Positions 44,506 to 53,488 of a DNA stretch of 64,000 nt are shown piece after piece; within the stretch, counting starts at the first letter, position 1; each line of letters starts with the position of its first letter. The notes beneath the pieces are model-generated. The model was not told the origin of the DNA. It was given only the letters and a program-made list of their open reading frames with translations, and made no database searches. Both the position numbers and the translations under genes were made by a program. This stretch comes from Chloroflexota bacterium. GTDB taxonomy: Bacteria > Chloroflexota > Anaerolineae > Anaerolineales > Villigracilaceae. The DNA lies in NCBI GenBank assembly GCA_021795965.1, contig JAJYOU010000006.1:29320-93319 (forward strand), written 5' to 3'.

Positions 44506-46203
44506 TTAAAAGTCCCCGCTCCCTGGTAGTCGGAAGCTTTCGATCAATAAAATTCCCAGTCCGCAAACCAGCATAAGAATGGTCGCCATTGCCATTGCCT
44601 GACCGTAATTCAACCCTCCCGGTTGGGAAAGAAACCGGTAAATCGCCGTGGGAAGCGTGGGATAATCGGGACGCGTCAGCAGTGAAGCAGCACCAAATTC
44701 GCCCAGGGAGATGGTGAATGCAAATGCCCCGGCAGAAATAACCGCCCGCGAAATAATTGGCCAATCCACGTAAAGCCAGATTTTCCAGCGCGGTGCCCCC
44801 AGGACTGAAGCAGCTTCCCTTAATTGGCTTGGGATTTGTGCCAGGGCTGCCTGCAGACTGCGAATGACAAAAGGCAAAGCGATGGTGGTATGAGCAAGCG
44901 GAACCAGCATCGGCGAAGTAAGAAATGTAAACTGGCTGAAAAACAGGGGCCGGTTGAACGTCAGGATATACCCCAATCCAAGGGTCACGGAAGAAGCCCC
45001 GAGCGGGAGCATTAATAGCGGATCGAGCCATTTTTCCAGTTTTCCTGGACGCGCCAGGGCTGCGGCTGCCGGGAATCCCAGCAAAAGAGAAAGGATGACG
45101 GTGATGGATGCATAAAAAAGTGAATTGCGTGCTGCCTGAAAAGGTGGAACATAAAACAGGCTGTCATTCCGGTTGACGAATAATTCACGATAGTAATCGA
45201 AAGTCACCGTCTGTTTTACCTGGGAGAGGTCCGCGCGATTAGCTTCCAGTTGCGACACGGATCGCAGCGGAAGAGCCAGCAAAGGAAGAACAAAAAAAAT
45301 CACCAGGAAAATAATCATGCCGGTCACGTACAATTTTTGTCCCTTCAAACGCGGTCTAGTCTGGTTAAGCGAAGCAGCTCGCGGCTTGATCGCTGCTGTT
45401 ACCCTGACGATATAGCGCGCATAGATTGCAGAGAACCCCAAGGTGCAGATCAATTGCACCAGGGAAAGCAGGGAGGCTGCCGGCAGGTTGAGCATTTGCA
45501 GCGCCTGGATATAAATTTCCACTTCGATTGTCGCAAAGCGGGGTCCGCCGAGCAATAGGATCACTCCGTAACTTGTAAAATCAAACAAAAAAACCAGGAG
45601 GCTGGCTGCAAAAATGGATGGACGCAGCAGTGGCAGTGTGATCCCCATCAGGACTTGCCGCGGCGAAGCCCCCATCGAAAGTGCCGCATCACCCAGGTGA
45701 GGGTCCATCGAAGCCCAGGCATTCCCCACCAGTCGGATCACGATGGTGGAATTATAAAAAACATGCGCAATGAGAATCGCCGATAAAGTTCCGATAAACA
45801 CGAGTGGTGCCCGGTCCAGCTGAAAGAATGCCATCCATCCCAGGTTGATCCACCCACGGGGTCCCAGCAAAGCATTAAAACCCGCCGCTACTACCACCGT
45901 CGGCAGCATGAACGGCACCGCCGTCAGAACTCTGAGTACTTTTTTGCCCGGGAAATCATAATGAGCAAAAAGATGGGCGAGCGGCAGTCCGACCACAAGC
46001 GTCAGCAGGGTGGATAATGCAGCCTCGTAAAATGTAAATCGCAGGATTTCCAGGGTTTGGGAAAGAAAATGGGGGGATTTTTGGAAAAAAGAAAAATCCA
46101 GTCCTAGTGCCAGGATTCGAGTCAGGGGATAAAAAAAGAACAGGCTCAGAAAGATGGATGGAGCCAGCCAGGGCAGGACTTTTCGAAAATTAACGATGGG
46201 CAA
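44506..46203 (-). CDS. ABC transporter permease, thiamine type (fused two-domain, ThiP-like)
   Basis: The 565-residue permease has twelve hydrophobic segments in two repeated halves, each with a BPD EAA loop: D-A-A-L-S-M-G-A-S-P-R-Q-V-L near 195 and E-A-A-S-V-L-G-A-P-R-W-K near 460. This fused layout is typical of ThiP and FbpB. It begins with TTG and no clear ribosome site. A stem-loop separates it from the upstream binding-protein gene. Confidence 0.87.
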   Translation of the reverse strand: MPIVNFRKVLPWLAPSIFLSLFFFYPLTRILALGLDFSFFQKSPHFLSQTLEILRFTFYEAALSTLLTLVVGLPLAHLFAHYDFPGKKVLRVLTAVPFMLPTVVVAAGFNALLGPRGWINLGWMAFFQLDRAPLVFIGTLSAILIAHVFYNSTIVIRLVGNAWASMDPHLGDAALSMGASPRQVLMGITLPLLRPSIFAASLLVFLFDFTSYGVILLLGGPRFATIEVEIYIQALQMLNLPAASLLSLVQLICTLGFSAIYARYIVRVTAAIKPRAASLNQTRPRLKGQKLYVTGMIIFLVIFFVLPLLALPLRSVSQLEANRADLSQVKQTVTFDYYRELFVNRNDSLFYVPPFQAARNSLFYASITVILSLLLGFPAAAALARPGKLEKWLDPLLMLPLGASSVTLGLGYILTFNRPLFFSQFTFLTSPMLVPLAHTTIALPFVIRSLQAALAQIPSQLREAASVLGAPRWKIWLYVDWPIISRAVISAGAFAFTISLGEFGAASLLTRPDYPTLPTAIYRFLSQPGGLNYGQAMAMATILMLVCGLGILLIESFRLPGSGDF

Positions 46204-46218
46204 GAGAAATTATTCAGT

Positions 46219-46251
46219 CATGGGCACCCCGGCTAATGCGGGGCACCCATG
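46219..46251 (-). other. Intercistronic stem-loop between the thiB-like and permease genes
   Basis: CATGGGCACCCCG (46219-46231) and CGGGGCACCCATG (46239-46251) pair with a two-base internal mismatch around a seven-base loop. There is no T-run, so it is more likely an RNA-stabilising structure than a full terminator. Confidence 0.7.
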
Positions 46252-46268
46252 CTGATTTAATGATTAGA

Positions 46269-47399
46269 TCAATGGAGAACTGCCTGGTTCCAGGCTTCAA
46301 TCCAGGAATCGCGCTTTTCATCCAGGTTGGCTGGAACGGTTGCAGGCTGAATTGCAGGTTGGCTGTAACTGGTGAAAATTTCAGGCACAGCAGCCTTGGG
46401 ATTGACAGGGTAAACCCACATGTTCGTCGGCATATCCTCCTGAAAGGTCACATCCAGCATGAAGTCGACAAATTTCTCGGCAATATCGCGGTTCTTGGTT
46501 CCTGCCAGGATGCCGACAAACTCAATCTGGCGGAAGCATGTTCCCGGCGCGTTGATGTTGCCGTCCGGTGAATCATTGAGGGGCGTCTTGGAATATGCAA
46601 ATTCAGCCGCCGGACTGGTGGAATAGGAAACTACCATCGGTTGAGGACCCGCGCCCGAGGAACCTGTAAAATTGGTGTAATAAGCTGTTTCCCAACCATC
46701 CACCACCACAACTCCATTGGCTTTGAGTGCTTTCCAGTAATCCAGGTAGCCTGGATCACCGTATTTTTGAATAGTCGCCAGTAAAAATGCCAAACCCGGG
46801 GAAGAAGTGGCAGGATTTTCCACCACCAGCAAGTCCTTGTATTCGGGTTTGATCAGGTCATCCAGCGAGGCTGGCACAGCCAGTCCATTTTTGGAAAAAT
46901 AAGCCTTGGAGTAATTGATGCAAACATCACCGTAGTCCACGGGCAGGGCGCGGTTTTTGAGATCGAGCTTGAATTCGTCGGGAATGGAATCGATCAGAGG
47001 GGAAGCATAGCTCTCAAAAATCCCTGCGTCGAGAGCCCGGCTCAGGAAAGTATTATCCACACCATAAAACATATCTGCAATGGGCGCATCCTTGGTCAGG
47101 ATGGCTTTGTTCAAAGCCGCGCCAGCATCCCCAGATTTAACAAAGTTAACTTTGACGTTATTGGATTTTTCGAATTCCTGGATGACACCAACACTTGCTG
47201 CAAAAGAATCGTGGGTCATTACCGTCAAAATTCGCGGCTCGCCTGAAGGTGGCGTGACTGCCGTTGGAACGACGTCCGTCGGTAGGGGGGTTAGCTGCAG
47301 GGCGGTGTTCGGGGCTGCGGCAGGACCGCTGCCCGCAGGGCTGCCGCAGGAAACCAGCAGCATGCTTGTAATAAGTAAACCAAAAAGTAAACGTTTCAT
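46269..47399 (-). CDS. Thiamine-type ABC transporter substrate-binding lipoprotein
   Basis: The 376-residue protein starts M-K-R-L-L-F-G-L-L and has a lipobox L-L-V-S-C near residue 18, followed by a Pro/Ala-rich linker. The binding fold shows V-M-T-H-D-S-F near 60, the opening typical of ThiB/TbpA, and D-V-C-I-N-Y-S-K near 155, also ThiB-like. Thiamine as ligand is supported by the TPP riboswitch and thiN upstream. AGAGG lies before the ATG at 47399; a start 12 codons earlier overlaps thiN. Confidence 0.87.
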   Translation of the reverse strand: MKRLLFGLLITSMLLVSCGSPAGSGPAAAPNTALQLTPLPTDVVPTAVTPPSGEPRILTVMTHDSFAASVGVIQEFEKSNNVKVNFVKSGDAGAALNKAILTKDAPIADMFYGVDNTFLSRALDAGIFESYASPLIDSIPDEFKLDLKNRALPVDYGDVCINYSKAYFSKNGLAVPASLDDLIKPEYKDLLVVENPATSSPGLAFLLATIQKYGDPGYLDYWKALKANGVVVVDGWETAYYTNFTGSSGAGPQPMVVSYSTSPAAEFAYSKTPLNDSPDGNINAPGTCFRQIEFVGILAGTKNRDIAEKFVDFMLDVTFQEDMPTNMWVYPVNPKAAVPEIFTSYSQPAIQPATVPANLDEKRDSWIEAWNQAVLH

Positions 47400-47410
47400 T
47401 AAAACCTCTT

Positions 47411-48052
47411 CTATTCTTTTCGGATATGAATGCACAGCAGCAAACCGCTTTTCAAGCTGACACTGGCGGTTTCTGACAACATGACATTGCTGATGCTGCG
47501 TGTGCGGAACGGATAAAGTGGTTCATCAAGAAGTGGATATGCCAAACCCGTTGTGGTCACGCCTTCTGCCGGACCATTCCAGGGGATGAGCGAAACAGTA
47601 TCTCCTGCTCCACCATGAATGACAAATTGACTGCGAACGAACATCACCTCGGTAACACCATCCTCCAACCTGATATCTACTTCAATTGCCCGCGAGTTGC
47701 CCATCAGCATGATGTTTCCCAGCAACTGATCAAGCCTTCCGCCAAAAGCACACAGGATGAGCACAGGATTGCAGCCAGCGTCCAGCGCGTCCTGCACAGC
47801 CAGCTCAAGATCTGTCTCATCCTTTGCCGGTGGAAAACGTTTGATCTGAACTCCCTGCCTGGCATACTCGTTGACCTGAGCGGGACTGAGGGAATCCATG
47901 TCTCCGATAATGATGGAAGGTGTAATCCCGATCGCTTGAGCATGCCGGGCTCCGCCATCCGCGGCTAAAATTAAATCCTCCGGCAGGACCAGCGCCCTTA
48001 TTTTCTCTGGATAATTTAGTTCACCATTCGCAAATATTAATGCTCTTGACAC
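47411..48052 (-). CDS. thiN: Thiamine pyrophosphokinase
   Basis: The 213-residue enzyme converts thiamine and ATP to thiamine pyrophosphate. Visible are A-A-D-G-G-A-R-H-A near 30, I-I-G-D-M-D-S-L near 48, K-D-E-T-D-L-E-L-A near 77 (the nucleotide/metal site) and G-G-R-L-D-Q-L-L-G-N near 105. The C-terminal domain fits the thiamine-binding beta barrel. It starts with GTG, whose likely ribosome site GGAAGG is the 3' arm of the riboswitch terminator. It is first in the operon with the transporter, so import and activation of thiamine are co-regulated. Confidence 0.93.
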   Translation of the reverse strand: MSRALIFANGELNYPEKIRALVLPEDLILAADGGARHAQAIGITPSIIIGDMDSLSPAQVNEYARQGVQIKRFPPAKDETDLELAVQDALDAGCNPVLILCAFGGRLDQLLGNIMLMGNSRAIEVDIRLEDGVTEVMFVRSQFVIHGGAGDTVSLIPWNGPAEGVTTTGLAYPLLDEPLYPFRTRSISNVMLSETASVSLKSGLLLCIHIRKE

Positions 48053-48081
48053 AAAAACAACCTTCCTGCCGGGGAAGGTTG
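48051..48081 (-). terminator. TPP riboswitch terminator overlapping the thiN start
   Basis: On the minus strand CAACCTTCC (48081-48073 side) pairs with GGAAGGTTG (48066-48058) in a nine-base stem followed by TTTTTG. The T-run touches the thiN GTG, and the 3' arm holds the only Shine-Dalgarno-like sequence (GGAAGG, eight bases before GTG). Confidence 0.85.
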
Positions 48082-48093
48082 CTGCAAGCTGAC

Positions 48094-48177
48094 AATTCCC
48101 TCCGCCGGTACGAACCGGATCAGGTAATGCGGGTCGAGGGTTTAAACCCTCCTCTCAGCCTCAAAACAGGCTCCCCG
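48094..48177 (-). promoter_or_regulatory. TPP riboswitch (THI element)
   Basis: Reading the minus strand: GGGGAGCC at the 5' side, G-G-C-T-G-A-G-A-G-G (pyrimidine-sensor helix), a variable AGGGTTTAAACCCT hairpin, then ACCTGATC, CGGTTCGTACCGGCG and AGGGAA. These are the conserved THI-box blocks in order. It controls thiN and the thiamine ABC transporter. High TPP should favour the terminator just downstream. Confidence 0.95.
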
Positions 48178-48283
48178 AAGTTCATGGATTTTTTTAATTG
48201 TAACTCAATTTAGTCCAATTTGATCAGGCAAAAATATCCTTCGAATTTCTCATCCGTTTTTACGAAAAGGCGGTTGGGAAATC

Positions 48284-48958
48284 TCAGCTATCCTTCATTT
48301 CAGAATATTTTTCACTGTTTTGACCAGTTGCCACAAATATTGTTCGCTCACAAATATTGGTCACGCGGTCGGCAAAGCGCTCGAGATTATGAGCCACCCA
48401 CAAAAACCAGTTGGCGCGCTCAATATTTTTGGGATCTGAGATTACAAAAGTCATCAACTCGCGGTATATCTTTAAGTAGAGGTCATCCACTTCATCATCG
48501 AGCTGCGGAAGTTTGCGGGCAGACTCTTCGTCCTCATTCACAAAAGCTGCCAGGGCAAGGTGCAGCATGTTTGCACCTTTTTCTGCCATCACTGGAATAT
48601 CAATTAATGGCTTTAAATGGGGTTGCTGACCCATGCGCAGGTGAATGATGGATATTCCCTTCGCATAATCTCCCATACGCTCCAGTTCGCTGATGATTTC
48701 AAGAAAAGATGCCAATAATCGTAAATCTTTCGCCATCGGCTGTTGGGTGGCGATCAAAATCATGACCCGGTTTTCCAATTCAAAACGGATCCGGTTTATT
48801 TCCTGATCTCCATCCACAACCTTCTGGGCGCCTTCGAGGTCATAGTTTTTCAGGCAAGTGACCGAATTTAAGACCGCCTGTTCAACCATGCTGCCCAGGA
48901 TGAGAACTTCATCCTTTAGTTCTTGAATTTCGATCTCAAAATTTTTCCGTATTGTCAT
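48284..48958 (-). CDS. phoU: Phosphate signalling protein PhoU (cluster 2)
   Basis: The 224-residue protein has two PhoU repeats with E-L-E-R-M-G-D-Y-A-K-G (~91) and N-L-E-R-F-A-D-R-V-T-N-I-C-E-R (~191). It aligns without gaps over most of its length to the cluster 1 PhoU. It is the last gene of Pst cluster 2, ten bases after pstB. Confidence 0.95.
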   Translation of the reverse strand: MTIRKNFEIEIQELKDEVLILGSMVEQAVLNSVTCLKNYDLEGAQKVVDGDQEINRIRFELENRVMILIATQQPMAKDLRLLASFLEIISELERMGDYAKGISIIHLRMGQQPHLKPLIDIPVMAEKGANMLHLALAAFVNEDEESARKLPQLDDEVDDLYLKIYRELMTFVISDPKNIERANWFLWVAHNLERFADRVTNICERTIFVATGQNSEKYSEMKDS

Positions 48959-48968
48959 GACTGAACTC

Positions 48969-49787
48969 CTAACCGAAACGGCCTGTCACATAATCTTCGG
49001 TACGTTTGTCTTTTGGGTTGGTAAAAATACGCTGTGTGTCGTCAAATTCAATTAATCGTCCGGAGTGCTTGTCGTCGATCATCATCATGGCGGTGAAATC
49101 TGAAACGCGGGCAGCCTGCTGCATGTTATGAGTAACAATGATAATTGTAAATTCTTTTACGATATCCTGCATTAATTCTTCAATCTTCAATGACGAAATG
49201 GGGTCGAGCGCAGAAGCAGGTTCATCCATCAGGATAACTTCAGGTTCCACAGCCAAAGCGCGTGCAATGCACAAGCGCTGCTGCTGACCGCCTGAAAGAG
49301 CAGTGCCAGACTGTTGCAGTTTGTCCTTGACCTCATCCCAAAGGGCTGCCTGATGCAGGCTTTTTTCGACAATCTGATCGAGCTCTCTCCTGTCGCGGAT
49401 GCCGTACAGGCGCGGACCATATGCCACGTTATCATAAATGGATTTTGGAAAGGGGTTGGGACGCTGAAAAACCATTCCCACTCTGCGGCGAACATCCACC
49501 ACATCCACACCGCGCCCCAGGATTGTACTCCCATCCAGGAGAATTTCACCTTCTGTGCGGCAACTTGGAATGAGGTCATTCATGCGATTAAAGGATCTCA
49601 ACAGCGTGGATTTCCCGCAGCCTGAAGGACCAATGATCGCCGTAATTTTATTGGCGTAAATGGGTAGATTAATGTCAGTCAAAGCCTGAAATTTACCGTA
49701 ATAAAGGTTTAAGTTTTTTATCTCTGTCTTGGCATCTGATAATGCGTTGGCACGGGAGACAGAAAGTGGTGAAATATTTAATGCCAT
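48969..49787 (-). CDS. pstB: Phosphate ABC transporter ATP-binding protein PstB (cluster 2, canonical)
   Basis: The 272-residue ATPase has all motifs intact: [18 protein letters not shown] (Q-loop), [21 protein letters not shown] and I-V-T-H-N-M-Q-Q. It serves as an internal reference for the two altered PstB proteins of cluster 1. An N-terminal extension of ~18 residues precedes the usual start. It follows pstA by two bases. Confidence 0.95.
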   Translation of the reverse strand: MALNISPLSVSRANALSDAKTEIKNLNLYYGKFQALTDINLPIYANKITAIIGPSGCGKSTLLRSFNRMNDLIPSCRTEGEILLDGSTILGRGVDVVDVRRRVGMVFQRPNPFPKSIYDNVAYGPRLYGIRDRRELDQIVEKSLHQAALWDEVKDKLQQSGTALSGGQQQRLCIARALAVEPEVILMDEPASALDPISSLKIEELMQDIVKEFTIIIVTHNMQQAARVSDFTAMMMIDDKHSGRLIEFDDTQRIFTNPKDKRTEDYVTGRFG

Positions 49788-49789
49788 GA

Positions 49790-50734
49790 TTAACCTCGCA
49801 GCTTCCTAGCCCGGTTCTCCAACCAAAGGCGTGCAGCAATATTTAAGAATAAAACAAAGAACATCAGCACCAGCGCCACTGTCCAGGATTGGGCTACGCG
49901 TTCCGGGTAAGGTTGGGAAGCATACTTCCACAAAGTCAACGGGAGCGAATCCATGGGCTGGTTAATAATTCTTGTGACCATCTGGAAAAATCCCTGTTTG
50001 CCCTGAATGGAACTGGTCACAATCTGTCTGATATCGTAGCGTTCGTTCCCAAGAGCGGTAAAAAGGAGTGGGGCAGTTTCCCCCATGCCTCGTGCCAGTG
50101 ATAGCAATATTCCGGTCATGATGCCGTTAAAAGCAGCCGGCAGGAGCACGTTCATGGATGTTTTCCATTCCGGTGCACCCAAGGCCAGCGATCCTTCCCG
50201 TAAAGACTGCGGCACCAGTTTCAACATTTCTTCGGTCGTGCGAATAATGGTTGGGAGCATCAGGATTGCCAGCGCCACGGCGCCTGCCAATCCAGAATAA
50301 TGTCCCATCGGTTTGACAAGAAATGCATAAGTAAACAACCCGACTACGATCGAGGGAACGCCGGCAAGTACATCAGTACTGAAACGAAGCCCAATTCCAA
50401 GCCGGGTATTGGGATTCCTGGCTGCATAAAAAGCAGCCAAAACCCCCGGTGGCACAGCAAAAATTGCCGCCAGCATTGTGATGATCAGGGTGCCTTCGAT
50501 GGCGTGCAATACGCCACCGCCCGCAATCCCAACCGGACGCGGCAGTTGTGTAAAAAAAGCCAAATTTAAACCCGGTCCCCCTTTGTAGACCACATAGCCA
50601 ATAATCCAAAAAAGAGGAACAAGCGCCAGGATGGTTAATAACCCGGTCAGAAAAAGCATGACAAAATTGCTGATTTTTCGATTTTTTAAGCGACGGCGCG
50701 AACCGAGAGCGATCTTTCCTGAAGAGGAGGTCAT
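49790..50734 (-). CDS. pstA: Phosphate ABC transporter permease PstA (cluster 2)
   Basis: The 314-residue permease has six hydrophobic segments, [11 protein letters not shown] near 128, the EAA loop [11 protein letters not shown] near 195 and [12 protein letters not shown] near 226, all typical of PstA. A basic N-terminus (R-R-R-L-K-N-R-K) precedes the first helix. It overlaps pstC by four bases. Confidence 0.93.
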   Translation of the reverse strand: MTSSSGKIALGSRRRLKNRKISNFVMLFLTGLLTILALVPLFWIIGYVVYKGGPGLNLAFFTQLPRPVGIAGGGVLHAIEGTLIITMLAAIFAVPPGVLAAFYAARNPNTRLGIGLRFSTDVLAGVPSIVVGLFTYAFLVKPMGHYSGLAGAVALAILMLPTIIRTTEEMLKLVPQSLREGSLALGAPEWKTSMNVLLPAAFNGIMTGILLSLARGMGETAPLLFTALGNERYDIRQIVTSSIQGKQGFFQMVTRIINQPMDSLPLTLWKYASQPYPERVAQSWTVALVLMFFVLFLNIAARLWLENRARKLRG

Positions 50735-51765
50735 CCCCGAGCCTCCTGTTGAATTTTGCTCGAAACCCGCCAGACCAGGAAACGAGCCATAACATTTAAG
50801 ATCAGTGTCATCACAAAAAGCGCTAGTCCCACTTCAAGCAGTGCCTGCGAATGGAGTTTCGTGACTGCCTCGGCAAATTCATTGGCAATGACGCTTGCCA
50901 TGGTGTAACCCGGCTTAAGCAAGGAAATGGCGCTGTTGGTACTGTTGCCGATCACCATCGTGACCGCCATGGTCTCGCCCAATGCGCGTCCCAGTCCAAG
51001 GATCACTGACCCCAGGATCCCCGACATGCCATAGGGTATCAGGACCTGCCAGATCGTTTCCCACTGGGTGGATCCGAGCGCCAGTGAGGCTTCTCGCTGC
51101 GAATTTGGAATTGCCTGGAGCACATCCCGGCTGACAGCAGCGATGGTTGGCGTGATCATGATGCTCAGGATCAATCCGGCACCCAGCCTCGAAGCTCCGC
51201 TGAGCGGAATGGGTCCAGCAAACCAAGTCCCCAGCAATGGGAAAGTACCCAGGCTGGCTGAAAGATATTCTCCCAGGGGGGCAACCACCAGCGGTAGAAA
51301 AACGAACAAACCCCAAAGACCATAAACCACGCTCGGAATGGCTGCCAGCAATTCCACCAGCCAATTAAGCGGAGTTCGTAACCAGGGAGGGCATAATTCT
51401 GTCAGGAAAACTGCAATTCCAAGACTGACAGGTACCGCCAGTAGAATTGCAACCAGGGAGGTCACTAAGGTTCCATAAATAAATGGCCAAGCCTGAAACT
51501 GGTTGTTGACTGGATCCCAATGAGAGTCCAGTGTAGGAGTAAAAAATTTCCAACCAAATAACGACCTCGCATCCACTGAAGACTGCCAGAGCATCCATCC
51601 AATGGAAACTGTCAAAACGATCACCAGAAAACCCGCAAATAACAGCAATCCCCGCCAGGCTAAATCACCATGATCGAAGATTTGACGTATGCCTTGAATT
51701 GTTTTTTCCGCAGTCAAACTTCCACCTGGTTTATCCGGTGAAAAAGACTGAGTTTTTCGGATCAT
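50731..51765 (-). CDS. pstC: Phosphate ABC transporter permease PstC (cluster 2)
   Basis: The 344-residue permease has six hydrophobic segments with a large extracytoplasmic loop after the first, as usual for PstC. It contains A-A-I-P-S-V-V-Y-G-L-W-G near 140, the loop R-E-A-S-L-A-L-G-S-T-Q-W-E-T near 228, and G-R-A-L-G-E-T-M-A-V-T-M-V-I-G-N near 260. It lies 162 bases downstream of pstS, across a strong stem-loop, and overlaps pstA. Confidence 0.94.
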   Translation of the reverse strand: MIRKTQSFSPDKPGGSLTAEKTIQGIRQIFDHGDLAWRGLLLFAGFLVIVLTVSIGWMLWQSSVDARSLFGWKFFTPTLDSHWDPVNNQFQAWPFIYGTLVTSLVAILLAVPVSLGIAVFLTELCPPWLRTPLNWLVELLAAIPSVVYGLWGLFVFLPLVVAPLGEYLSASLGTFPLLGTWFAGPIPLSGASRLGAGLILSIMITPTIAAVSRDVLQAIPNSQREASLALGSTQWETIWQVLIPYGMSGILGSVILGLGRALGETMAVTMVIGNSTNSAISLLKPGYTMASVIANEFAEAVTKLHSQALLEVGLALFVMTLILNVMARFLVWRVSSKIQQEARG

Positions 51766-51882
51766 TTAAATTTCCTCAGTTTTTATTTTTAACCAAACCG
51801 GCAATTTATTTTCTTTCAATTTTCACTTTTCTCTCTAATTTTTAGATTTAGCCTGGTCTGGTTCGGGGTTGGATTTTTTAGT

Positions 51883-51912
51883 CAGGATTCCTTCCTTTTG
51901 GAAGGAATCCTG
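51883..51912 (-). other. Intercistronic stem-loop between pstS and pstC (cluster 2)
   Basis: CAGGATTCCTTCC (51883-51895) pairs perfectly with GGAAGGAATCCTG (51900-51912), a 13-base stem with a four-base loop. On the transcribed minus strand no T-run follows, so it probably blocks 3' exonucleases and raises pstS mRNA relative to pstC rather than ending transcription. Confidence 0.8.
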
Positions 51913-51927
51913 GAAAGATCTTGTAGA

Positions 51928-53079
51928 TTATTTGAGAACCGGAACACCGTTGCAGGTCACTTCAGCCAATTTTGCCAATACTATCGTTTTGACTGAATCA
52001 GGCAGCGCTGAGTAACCCAGGGTTACCGCACGCGCAGAAGCATTCTGATCGGTTTCAGCCCATTTGAAGAATTCGAGGATCTTCTGAGCCTTGACACAAT
52101 CTGTCATGCTGGAGGTATGCAAAACCAGGTAGGTGTAACCAACGATTGGATAAGCGCCATCGCTCGCACCATCCACGATCGTCGCGGTCAGCTTGTCGCT
52201 AAATTTACCTTCTGCCATGGCTGCCTGAACACTTTCATTGCTCGCAACCACTGTTTTTCCCGCCTTGTTGATAAGGCTTGCGAACACCAGTTTATTGGAA
52301 ATGGCATACGAAATTTCAACATAACCGATGGAGTTGGGTGTGCTCATCACGGCTGCAGCAACACCGGCATTTCCCTTTCCACCCACATTGTTTCCCTTGG
52401 GCCACTCAATTGAAGCGGCACCACCAGCTTTCCAATCAGTGCTGAAGGAGGTTAATGCTTTCGTAAAGATTTCGGTCGTTCCTGAACCATCCGAACGGTG
52501 CACGGTGGTAATATCAGCCGCTGGGAGGTAATCCTTCCAGGCAGGGTTGAGCGCTACGATGGCAGGATCATTCCATTGGGTAATGGTCGAGTTGTAGATA
52601 CCCACCAATGTTTGACGGTCAAAAACCAGCACGGGCAGCGGGGTCGCCGGGTTGGCAACCCCCTTGGCAAGCGGGATGTTGTAGATCAGAACGACTGCAC
52701 CTGCTACCGTTGGAAACATTCCCAAGTCTTTCCCGCTGGCATATTCTTCAGGCGTGAGTAATGAGTCGGAACCGGCAAAATCCACCGTTCCGTCAATGAT
52801 GGCTTTCTTGCCGCCACCAGAACCAATGCCCTGATAGTTAATCACCACCGAAGGGTCAACTGACTGGTAAGAATACGCCCAGTCGGTATAAACCGGTGCA
52901 GGAAAGGTGGCTCCGGCACCATTGATTTCGACCGAACCCGCTGCTTGTAAGGTTGACGCTGTACCATTCGAGCCGGAAACACCTCCGGCTGCCGGACTTG
53001 CTGTATTCGCACCACAGGCGCTCAGGATGAAGCTTGCAACCAGTAGAATCGCGGGTATTACGAATAAATTTTTACGCAT
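51928..53079 (-). CDS. pstS: Phosphate-binding lipoprotein PstS (cluster 2)
   Basis: The 383-residue protein has a lipoprotein signal (A-S-F-I-L-S-A-C, Cys ~22), an Ala/Ser-rich linker and the PstS fold: I-N-G-A-G-A-T-F-P-A-P-V near 54, G-I-G-S-G-G-G near 84, R-S-D-G-S-G-T-T near 196. Its binding-site motifs are those of classical PstS, unlike the shorter cluster 1 protein. I use ATG 53079 with AGGAGA seven bases upstream; 16 more in-frame codons lie before it. A Pho box lies 59 bases farther upstream. Confidence 0.94.
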   Translation of the reverse strand: MRKNLFVIPAILLVASFILSACGANTASPAAGGVSGSNGTASTLQAAGSVEINGAGATFPAPVYTDWAYSYQSVDPSVVINYQGIGSGGGKKAIIDGTVDFAGSDSLLTPEEYASGKDLGMFPTVAGAVVLIYNIPLAKGVANPATPLPVLVFDRQTLVGIYNSTITQWNDPAIVALNPAWKDYLPAADITTVHRSDGSGTTEIFTKALTSFSTDWKAGGAASIEWPKGNNVGGKGNAGVAAAVMSTPNSIGYVEISYAISNKLVFASLINKAGKTVVASNESVQAAMAEGKFSDKLTATIVDGASDGAYPIVGYTYLVLHTSSMTDCVKAQKILEFFKWAETDQNASARAVTLGYSALPDSVKTIVLAKLAEVTCNGVPVLK

Positions 53080-53488
53080 TAGAGTTTCTCCTAAATTATT
53101 TTCCATTGAATTTATCAACCTAATCATCTCATGTCGTTGTTAATGACAATGGAAGGTCTGATTAAGGTCTTGTTAACAATTTAATCCTTTACTCGCGGGA
53201 TATTAATCCACGGCTTTATGAAAAAAGCTGGTTTGAGAATCCATTTGAACAGAGGAATTTTTGGTTTTCAAGTTTATATTGACAATTGGGAATTTATATT
53301 TTTGCAGTTTTTACCAGGCGTTCCACCCGCCGTTGTTGTAAAATGGTTAAATTGACAGGTTCCATTCGATTTTTACTTCTTCGGAATCAACCCTGCTTTT
53401 CACGGTTTGAAAAGTTTAAATAACTCGAGACTTAAACCATTTATTCATTTACAGAAAACCTGATTCCATCATCAGAAAGAGAAATTCC
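53080..53488. other. Intergenic region between pstS (cluster 2) and the class II aldolase gene
   Basis: This 409-base divergent spacer carries the Pho box near the pstS end. The right ~300 bases are AT-rich with a TTGACA at 53279 lacking a well-placed -10. I see no gene. Confidence 0.65.
53138..53176 (-). promoter_or_regulatory. Four-repeat Pho box upstream of pstS (cluster 2)
   Basis: On the minus strand the hexamers TTAACA, TTAATC, TTCCAT and TTAACA begin at 53176, 53165, 53154 and 53143, exactly 11 bases apart with five-base spacers. This is the layout of PhoP boxes known from Bacillus (TTNACA repeats, 11-base period). Two spacers plus flanks also give a direct repeat of AAGGTCT on the plus strand. 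Confidence 0.75.

Noticed and set aside
51883..51912. Rho-independent terminator ending pstS transcription
   Set aside because: The stem is perfect, but no T-run follows on the transcribed minus strand, so full termination is unlikely.
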